14,423 nt of DNA from Candidatus Omnitrophota bacterium (GTDB lineage: Bacteria; Omnitrophota; Omnitrophia; Omnitrophales; Aquincolibacteriaceae), in assembly GCA_023819025.1 (NCBI GenBank), contig JAMWDC010000012.1, forward strand, positions 1-14,423. Reading direction: 5' to 3'. Positions within the stretch are counted from its first letter, which is position 1. Each line of letters opens with the position of its first letter. Below the pieces are notes generated by a model. That model did not search any database and was not told where the DNA came from. It worked only from the letters and a program-made list of their open reading frames with translations. Below are positions 6,274 to 11,817 of this stretch, one piece after another. Both the position numbers and the translations under genes were made by a program.

Positions 6274-7386
6274 ATGCGAAAACGCAACATTCAGCGAATG
6301 AGGAGCAAACTTTTAGGCTGGTTTAAAACCCATGCCCGTGATTTACCCTGGCGACGGACAAAGGATCCATACAAAATCTGGGTTTCGGAAATTATGCTCC
6401 AGCAGACCCAAGTCGAAACCGTGATTCCCTACTATCGCAAATGGATCAAACGTTTTCCCACAATTCGTTCCCTTGCTCAGGCATCTTTATCGGAAGTTAT
6501 GAAACATTGGGCGGGATTGGGCTACTATCGCCGCGCAAGGATGTTTCATCAGGCAGCAAAACTTGTCAGCCGTCAGTGCCACGGGAAAATTCCTCGCTCC
6601 GCAGAAACACTCCGCAAACTTCCGGGGATCGGACGGTATTCGGCCGGTGCTATTGCAAGCATTGCATTCGGCCAGCCCGAGCCGGTTCTGGACGGAAACG
6701 TAAAACGGATTCTCTCACGGATCTTTGCCCTTAAAGAACCTGCGGACAGTCCGCTGGGTGAAAAGAAGTTGTGGGAAATTTCGCGGATTCTTGTGGCAAT
6801 GGTTGTGGATGGGGCACCCCGTTCCCACGATTGCGATCGACAATTTTACCATCCCGGCGATCTAAATCAGGCCATGATGGAATTGGGTGCAACCGTGTGT
6901 CTTCTTGAAAATCCTCGGTGTGAAACTTGTCCGGTTTCCAGACTCTGCGTCGCTCATCGGATGAAACGGGAAAACGATTTCCCCAGAAAAAAAAGCAGGG
7001 AACGTTCGAAGAGAATCAGAAACTACGCATTGATTTTGCGCCGAAACGGGAAGGTCTTAATTCAAAAACAACCAAGGGATGCGCGCTGGGGTGGGCTTTG
7101 GATGTTTCCTTATTGGCAGGACAAGAATTCGATGATGCGGGATGTCACAAATTGCTTCAGCGTAGGGGCAGTTCGCGAACCGCCTCTACCCTTGCAACAC
7201 AAATTATCCATCGACCATGGCTTTACAAAATACCGGATAAAATTGCACGTGTATGAATTCAATGACGCCTCTGCACCCCACCCCCTGCCTCATTCACGCT
7301 GGGTCCCTATCCACCATCTCACCCGATACGCCTTCCCCTCCCCCCATCAAAAAATCGTGAGTCACCTTCTCGAGAACGTACGTTGA
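6274..7386 (+). CDS. mutY: A/G-specific adenine DNA glycosylase MutY
   Basis: Removes adenine mispaired with 8-oxoguanine in base-excision repair. From ATG 6274 the product is 371 residues. The catalytic glutamate is E39 in SEIMLQQTQV, the helix-hairpin-helix is LPGIGRYSAGAI (116-127), and the catalytic aspartate is D140 in VLDGNVKRI. The 4Fe-4S cysteines are C209, C216, C219 and C225 (Cx6Cx2Cx5C). A C-terminal NUDIX-like 8-oxoG recognition domain contains GLWMFP and HGFTKYRI. The start is chosen from the promoter 6 nt upstream; ATG 6298 is the alternative, while ATG 6187 lies upstream of the promoter. Two oddities: an extra stretch of about 16-18 residues (176-193) before PGDLNQAMMELGATVC, and a palindromic repeat translated in frame at residues 297-306. 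It converges with fkbM, 35 bp away. Confidence 0.93.
   Translation: MRKRNIQRMRSKLLGWFKTHARDLPWRRTKDPYKIWVSEIMLQQTQVETVIPYYRKWIKRFPTIRSLAQASLSEVMKHWAGLGYYRRARMFHQAAKLVSRQCHGKIPRSAETLRKLPGIGRYSAGAIASIAFGQPEPVLDGNVKRILSRIFALKEPADSPLGEKKLWEISRILVAMVVDGAPRSHDCDRQFYHPGDLNQAMMELGATVCLLENPRCETCPVSRLCVAHRMKRENDFPRKKSRERSKRIRNYALILRRNGKVLIQKQPRDARWGGLWMFPYWQDKNSMMRDVTNCFSVGAVREPPLPLQHKLSIDHGFTKYRIKLHVYEFNDASAPHPLPHSRWVPIHHLTRYAFPSPHQKIVSHLLENVR
7162..7189. repeat. Dispersed palindrome centred on TTCGCGAA, copy 2, inside mutY
   Basis: A 28-bp near-perfect palindrome: arms GTAGGGGC and GCCTCTAC around GTTCGCGAAC, with 12 of 14 base pairs matching and one of the other two a G-T wobble. It lies within the mutY C-terminal domain and is read in frame as VGAVREPPLP without breaking the gene. 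The same core occurs at 6190-6218 just upstream of mutY. Confidence 0.7.
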
Positions 7387-7421
7387 TAAACCAAAATGGT
7401 TTTCACGGATTTTTGCACAGA

Positions 7422-8483
7422 TTATATCGACCGAAAGATCCTACCTAGTTTCGCTGATACTTTTTTACATTCAGAACTAGGCAATAAAAGTAAATTTTCA
7501 CCAAAGGGGGTGGTTTGTTTATAGAATTTTCCCTTTTGATATTGATAAAAAATATAACCAAGAGGAATCAGCAAATCTCCAGCTTCTTCGTAAGAAACAC
7601 CGTATTGCTCCATCCACCAATGATTAAATTCACCAAAAATGATCGGTCGGTTTTTTTCTATAAAAGATTTAGCCCCGCGAAGAAAGAAAACTTCAGCCCC
7701 TTCTATATCTAACTTGATAAAACTGCAATGATCGATCTCTAGTTTTTCTGCTACCTCATCCAATCTCTTCATCGTAACAATCTGTTTTTCTTTCTCAACT
7801 TGCGGCCCTTGAACAGGATCAATGCTCCCCATGACCAGTGCTGCATTACCCGTGGTGGCTTTATGTCGTGCATCAAAAATCATTGTGCATTCTTTCTCGA
7901 CATCACCCAGAGCTAAAGGAAAGGGGATGATTATGTTTTGAAAACCATTCAGGGCTATATTTTCTTGAAGTCGCCTATAATTATGTAGAATAGGTTCGAA
8001 CGCGAAGATTCTTCCCCTTTCTAATTTTTTCAATCGATTGGCAAATGCAATCGAGTAAAATCCAATGTTCGCCCCCACATCTAGGATCACCCACCTTGAC
8101 TCAATAAGTTGGGATAGAATATTAATAAGGTCATATTCGTACTCGCCCGTGTAATACGTAAATACGTTGCTTCAGTTATTCCCTTCCCTTGGTGGGGAGG
8201 GTGAGGGAGGGTGTGACGAATCGCTATGCCCCCACCTTAAGTGAGGAGGAATCCTATTCTGTGAAAACTGGAGCAATTCATACGTAAGTTTTTCTGTTTC
8301 GCTTCGCAAATCAATTTTTATAAGCGTTCCATCCCTCATGACTATTGTTCTAGTAAGAGCTGGATCCTTCGAGAACTTGATAACCCACCGAGTCAAAATA
8401 TGCCCTATCCGCCCACGCCCCCGAAGTCCTTTTAAGGATCGTAAAAGGAAAGCTAACCAATCAACAAGTCCAGCTATGGACAT
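7422..8483 (-). pseudogene. FkbM-family methyltransferase, interrupted by a small insertion element
   Basis: A SAM-dependent methyltransferase of the FkbM family, which methylates glycan or small-molecule hydroxyls; here it ends a polysaccharide gene run. The start is ATG 8483, with a strong GGAGGA 8 nt upstream. The first 65 or so codons read normally to LRSETEKLTY. A 118-bp element then adds 42 codons including an in-frame TGA (8172-8174). The frame resumes as TYYTGEYEYDLINILSQL and continues through the SAM motif VILDVGANIGFYS, ExxxxNYRRLQEN and FIKLDIEGAE to a TAA at 7422. Both halves are in the same frame. Removing the element with one duplication copy gives EKLTYYTGEYEYD, the normal family sequence. 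It probably makes no active enzyme unless the distal part (from GTG 8090 or nearby) is translated alone. Later decay is not evident, so the insertion looks recent. Confidence 0.85.
8162..8279. mobile_element. 118-bp MITE-like element in fkbM with 8-bp target duplication
   Basis: Flanked by the direct repeat ATACGTAA at 8154-8161 and 8280-8287. The ends form imperfect inverted repeats: TTGCTTCAGTTAT near the left end matches TTGCTCCAGTTTT read inward from the right end. Further in, CCCTTGGTGGGGAG (8186-8199) pairs roughly with CCCCCACCTTAAG (8229-8241), so most of the element can fold on itself. It is C/G-tract rich on one strand and has no coding capacity of its own. Net insertion is 126 bp. 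The size, duplication and inverted ends fit a non-autonomous transposon moved by an element elsewhere in the genome. Confidence 0.8.
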
Positions 8484-8491
8484 AATTATTT

Positions 8492-8497
8492 TCCTCC
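8492..8497 (-). promoter_or_regulatory. Shine-Dalgarno site of fkbM
   Basis: GGAGGA on the minus strand lies 8 nt before ATG 8483 and fixes the start of the interrupted fkbM gene. It is one of only two strong Shine-Dalgarno sites seen in the window; most other genes here lack one. Confidence 0.7.
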
Positions 8498-8632
8498 AAT
8501 CAATCCGCTTGATCCTATTTTATTTTATAGCCCTCCCCGTATTGCACCTCCCTGCACTTCATAAAAAAGAGAGAATTGTAGAACATCTTCTTGAAAATTA
8601 AGGGTTTGGTCAGAGGGGCACCCTACTCTTGC

Positions 8633-9970
8633 TTACTTCCCTTTGCCCAAGAGGACGACGCGGATGGTCTTGAGAAGAACTTGAAGATCGAGACCGAGTG
8701 ATATGTTTTTGAGGTAGTAAAGATTATACCGGAATTTCTTTTCGTAATCATGAACGGTCGTGGTGTGACGGAGAGTGCACTGCGCCCATCCGGTAAGGCC
8801 GGGCTTGACCGTAAAGACGGCGTCATAAAAAGGGATCTTCTTGCGGCATCTGTCGACAAAATACGGGATCTCCGGTCGCGGGCCGATCAAACTCATATCA
8901 CCTTTCATCACATTAAAAAGCTGCGGGATCTCGTCTATATGGTAACGCCGGATCCATTTCCCAAGCGGAGTCGCAATAAGCCGATTTTTCTTGACCTGGG
9001 TCATGGTCCGCAATTTGATCAATTCAAAAGCCTTGCCGTTGATCCCGATCCGCTTTTGCAGGAAAAATGGATTTTTGCGCTCAAAAAGGAAGATTAGCAG
9101 GCTGGCCGCGAACAGACCAGGGGCCATGAAAACAAAAAGGATGCCTCCGAAGAATAAATCCATCCCGCGTTTCAATCTCAAATAGGGATTCCTCTTGACC
9201 TGCGACATCAAGCCCAAAAGATAATGGCTGCCGAGAAGCCGAAAGGGGATGTCCCCGTTGATTTGTTCGAAAAGATGGATCGCGCTTGTCACCATCACCT
9301 GCCGGGCGAGAAGTTGGGACATAACCCCCGCTTCGGAGAGTTCCTCCCTGGAGTCAAATGCAAGGACCACAAGTTCGATTTTGTACCAGTCAATCAAAGA
9401 AAGGAGCGAGGCCACCCCGCCGATCACGGGGATGCCGTTTTTCTGGCCTCCCGGCGGTTTTTTGTTTTCATAGATAAGCCCGATGACCTCGATTCCCGAA
9501 TGGGGTGTGGTTTTAATCACTTTGACAAGTTCACAGGCAAGCGGACCGGTGCCCACAATAAGCGCCCTTTTATCGAGAAGCCTCGATTGAAAGAAGAAAT
9601 CGTACAACAGCCGTATCAAAAAAATCAGGGGTATGAGAAATGTCATGGTATAAACAAAGATGAGGCGCGATAAAAGGAAACTGCGATCCAAATACGAGAC
9701 TGAGGCAATGAGCAGGCCGCCGATCCCGACACTGAAAAGCACCTCCACGAATGTCTGGGTTTTACCGAAATGGTTGTAAGGATAATAAAGGTCAAAAATA
9801 TAAAAAAGTGAAGGAAAGATGATCAAGGCCAAATAAGAGATTGGATGGTCCAACAACCCCACCGGACCATAACCAGACTTCAGATAATATCCCGCAGAGT
9901 AAGAGCCCGTGATGGCCCCCAGATCAAGAATCAATAACAGAAAGCTTCGTTTCGATATCGTAACAGACAT
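8633..9970 (-). CDS. Polyprenyl-phosphate glycosylphosphotransferase (WcaJ/WbaP-like)
   Basis: A membrane enzyme that transfers a sugar-1-phosphate from a nucleotide sugar to undecaprenyl phosphate, the first step of exopolysaccharide or O-antigen unit assembly. 445 residues. Hydrophobic segments lie near 9-30, 46-63, 76-95 and 104-125. A Rossmann-like central domain starts with RALIVGTGPLA (135-145). A further membrane segment (272-297) precedes the PF02397-type catalytic domain: KRGMDLFFGG (267-276), KLRTM (319-323), the DE dyad at 346-347 in HIDEIPQLFNV, GDMSLIGPRPE (357-367) and KPGLTGWAQC (389-398). The loop after KLRTM is short compared with typical relatives. Its start overlaps the stop of the upstream glycosyltransferase by one base (TGATG), indicating translational coupling. 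The sugar cannot be told from sequence. Confidence 0.92.
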   Translation of the reverse strand: MSVTISKRSFLLLILDLGAITGSYSAGYYLKSGYGPVGLLDHPISYLALIIFPSLFYIFDLYYPYNHFGKTQTFVEVLFSVGIGGLLIASVSYLDRSFLLSRLIFVYTMTFLIPLIFLIRLLYDFFFQSRLLDKRALIVGTGPLACELVKVIKTTPHSGIEVIGLIYENKKPPGGQKNGIPVIGGVASLLSLIDWYKIELVVLAFDSREELSEAGVMSQLLARQVMVTSAIHLFEQINGDIPFRLLGSHYLLGLMSQVKRNPYLRLKRGMDLFFGGILFVFMAPGLFAASLLIFLFERKNPFFLQKRIGINGKAFELIKLRTMTQVKKNRLIATPLGKWIRRYHIDEIPQLFNVMKGDMSLIGPRPEIPYFVDRCRKKIPFYDAVFTVKPGLTGWAQCTLRHTTTVHDYEKKFRYNLYYLKNISLGLDLQVLLKTIRVVLLGKGK

Positions 9971-11202
9971 CAGCCGATCACCGCCTTGATCAATTGTGGA
10001 CTCAGCACATCCCTTGAAAATTTTTCAGCCGCCAATTTTTGACTCCTTCTTTGAATCTGGATCTTCTGGAATTCCTCAAGAGAACGCAGATTCCGAATGC
10101 CCTCGACGACTCTTTCCTTGTCCCCGTGTTCTACCTGATATCCCAGTCCTTCCCTCAAGATCATCTCCCCAATAGGGCTCGTCCGAGGACCGATATACAG
10201 GAAAGGACGGCCTATCATAAGGATGCCATAGATCTTGCACGGATGCACGATTCCTACATAAGGTCCTCCCATAATGACGACATGAATATCCGCCCCGGAA
10301 AGCGAAAATTTCATGTCCTGACGGGCCTGATAGGGTAACTGAAGAATATTAGAAAGACCGTTTCTGTCTTTAAACCTCGTCACATCCTGAACCCGCTCGC
10401 CCCCGCCGATAAAGACAAATAGGACCGACGGATCGTCTTTCAGGGCTAATGCCGCCCCAAGGAGGGTATCCAACGGATGGCAGATACTATGATTTCCCGA
10501 ATACATCACAACAAATTTTCTATCCAGCCCGTATTTTTTACGGAACGGATTTTTCTCATGAGGAATGGTTGCCAAATCTTCATTGTGAGACCACGGCGGG
10601 ATCACGGTCATACGCTCCGCGTCCGCCCCTTTGGCAACGAGGCGTTCTTGCATAAACCGGTCAAGGACCACAATGGCATCACTCTTTTTTAATACCCACT
10701 TTGAGACTTTCTCAAGCGCCTTCGCCGCAAAGGAATCTTTCCGAAGCCAACCCGCCTCGATCGCTTCGTCCGGATTGATATCCATGACCCAGTAAACAAA
10801 CCGGGCCTTCCGGGTCTTGGCAAAAAAAGACGCGATCCATGCCACCAACGGGGGCGTTGTCATCACAACCATAACATCAAAATGAGAAAACCAAAGGAGC
10901 CGCAAGGCAAATGATAAATTAAGACACACAGCATCCAGAATTCGCGCGAACCTGTATTTCCGGCCAAGAGTAAACGGCCATACGCGGATGATTTTTACGC
11001 CTTGATAGGTTTCGCTGGCGAAAAAGACAGGATGCGGTTCCGCATAGCCCCGGCGTCCCGCCAAGACCGTCACGTCATGGCCATTTTTGGCGAGATCCAC
11101 GGCAAGATCCGTCAGCTGTTGGGCTGTGGCTGCAACATCCGGATGAAAGGCTTGATTAATGAGAAGGATCTTCAAAGGGAAATCGCAAAGGGCATCGAGC
11201 AA
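9970..11202 (-). CDS. GT4 glycosyltransferase, WcaI/WbuB-like
   Basis: A GT-B fold glycosyltransferase, probably adding a sugar to the lipid-linked glycan on the cytosolic face of the membrane. The N-terminal domain begins KILLINQAFHPDVAATAQQL, with AxxLxxxGHDVTVLAGR following. The C-terminal domain has VVMYSGNH (231-238), FVFIGGG (262-268) and HPCKIYGILMIGRP (320-333). In the last motif Gly stands where many GT4 enzymes have Glu, as seen in WcaI-like proteins. The start is uncertain: the frame opens at TTG 11202, another TTG at 11175 would give the usual MKILLINQ start, and no ATG or Shine-Dalgarno site is available. It follows the broken four-helix-bundle gene by about 22 bp and is coupled to the glycosylphosphotransferase downstream. 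Confidence 0.88.
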   Translation of the reverse strand: MLDALCDFPLKILLINQAFHPDVAATAQQLTDLAVDLAKNGHDVTVLAGRRGYAEPHPVFFASETYQGVKIIRVWPFTLGRKYRFARILDAVCLNLSFALRLLWFSHFDVMVVMTTPPLVAWIASFFAKTRKARFVYWVMDINPDEAIEAGWLRKDSFAAKALEKVSKWVLKKSDAIVVLDRFMQERLVAKGADAERMTVIPPWSHNEDLATIPHEKNPFRKKYGLDRKFVVMYSGNHSICHPLDTLLGAALALKDDPSVLFVFIGGGERVQDVTRFKDRNGLSNILQLPYQARQDMKFSLSGADIHVVIMGGPYVGIVHPCKIYGILMIGRPFLYIGPRTSPIGEMILREGLGYQVEHGDKERVVEGIRNLRSLEEFQKIQIQRRSQKLAAEKFSRDVLSPQLIKAVIG

Positions 11203-11224
11203 AGAGCATCGTGATAAGAAAGTG

Positions 11225-11716
11225 TTATGAAATTACCAATGCCTTTTTGAAATTAAATATTTTTCGGCAAAGCCCATCGAGGGAGCATCGTAGATTGTCC
11301 AATAAGACCTTATTGATTCGCTGATTTTGTTTTAATAGAATAAGTATATTCGCAGCCTCAAACGTACTTCGCCTTGCCATATTGAGATAATCCGCAAATT
11401 CTCTTTTTGAGGCCGAACCGCTTCCTTCTGCAATATTGTTCGATATGCTCATCGTCGATCACCGCAATTGTTCCGCAAAACGATATCGCTTTCTATCTTC
11501 TAACTGAACTTTTGCAAAATGACCGTTCGAGCCCGTTTCCCCGACTACTGGCCGCAATAGATTGGATCTTATCAATGATGCATCCCACAATATAGACCCA
11601 AGAGCCCCCATTTCGCAAAGATTGAGTTCTAACTCGTCTGATACTTCTAGCAGATTTTTTGTCGCGGTGATAGCATCTTTCCAAATCTCCATATCTGGGA
11701 ATCTAAACTTTGCCAT
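11225..11716 (-). pseudogene. Four-helix-bundle (S23-type) protein gene with insertion and premature stop
   Basis: A member of the small four-helix-bundle family first known from 23S rRNA intervening sequences; function unknown. ATG 11716 has a GAGGA site 6 nt upstream and starts MAKFRFPDMEIWKDA, as in the family. After VSDELE the gene carries 43 extra codons from a 121-bp element, without a stop, then resumes DRKRYRFAEQLR. A TGA follows (11459-11461). The same frame then continues STMSISNNIAEGSGSASKREF to a TAA at 11225. Without the insertion the gene would have about 121 codons, the usual family length. Relatives often read EQLRRA here, so the TGA could come from a CGA codon by one C-to-T change. 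It could be a silent remnant, or the distal part could be translated from ATG 11452. Confidence 0.82.
11506..11626. mobile_element. 121-bp MITE-like element in the four-helix-bundle gene, 8-bp target duplication
   Basis: Flanked by the direct repeat TTCTAACT at 11498-11505 and 11627-11634. The ends are imperfect inverted repeats: CTTTTGCAAAATG near the left end against TCTTTGCGAAATG read inward from the right. Net insertion is 129 bp (43 codons) and is open in the host frame. Removing it with one duplication restores SDELEDRKRYRF, the expected family sequence. The element differs in sequence from the one at 8162-8279, though size and duplication length are alike. No coding capacity of its own is apparent. 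Confidence 0.75.
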
Positions 11717-11732
11717 TTTTGATCCTCGGGTC

Positions 11733-11817
11733 TATGCCCTTTGTCCTCTGCCCGCTGCTCTCAGCTCATAGCTCTTAGCTACCGGCTATCTGATCGTCCT
11801 GCCCCATGCCCTATGCA
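11733..11817. repeat. Degenerate 7-bp tandem repeat array
   Basis: From 11733 to 11795, nine consecutive 7-mers keep phase: TATGCCC, TTTGTCC, TCTGCCC, GCTGCTC, TCAGCTC, ATAGCTC, TTAGCTA, CCGGCTA, TCTGATC. The loose consensus is NNNGCYC. After a phase slip, ATGCCC and TATGCAC units continue up to the stop of the carbamoyltransferase gene, whose TAG lies in the last unit. The array fills the space between that gene and the four-helix-bundle gene. Confidence 0.6.

Noticed and set aside
7388..7403. Hairpin AAACCA-AAA-TGGTTT between the convergent mutY and fkbM genes as a two-way terminator.
   Set aside because: The stem has only two G-C pairs and there is no clean T run, so it is too weak to call.
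8338..8601. An 87-codon plus-strand frame spanning the fkbM start and the intergenic region, with a hydrophobic middle.
   Set aside because: It overlaps the well-supported fkbM start and Shine-Dalgarno site on the other strand, and no ribosome site or family is seen.
8172..11461. TGA recoding (as Gly, Trp or selenocysteine) to explain the single in-frame TGA in both broken genes.
   Set aside because: The intact conserved genes contain no internal TGA, and TGA serves as the natural stop of idh, mutY and the GT4 gene. One of the two TGA codons lies inside an inserted element.
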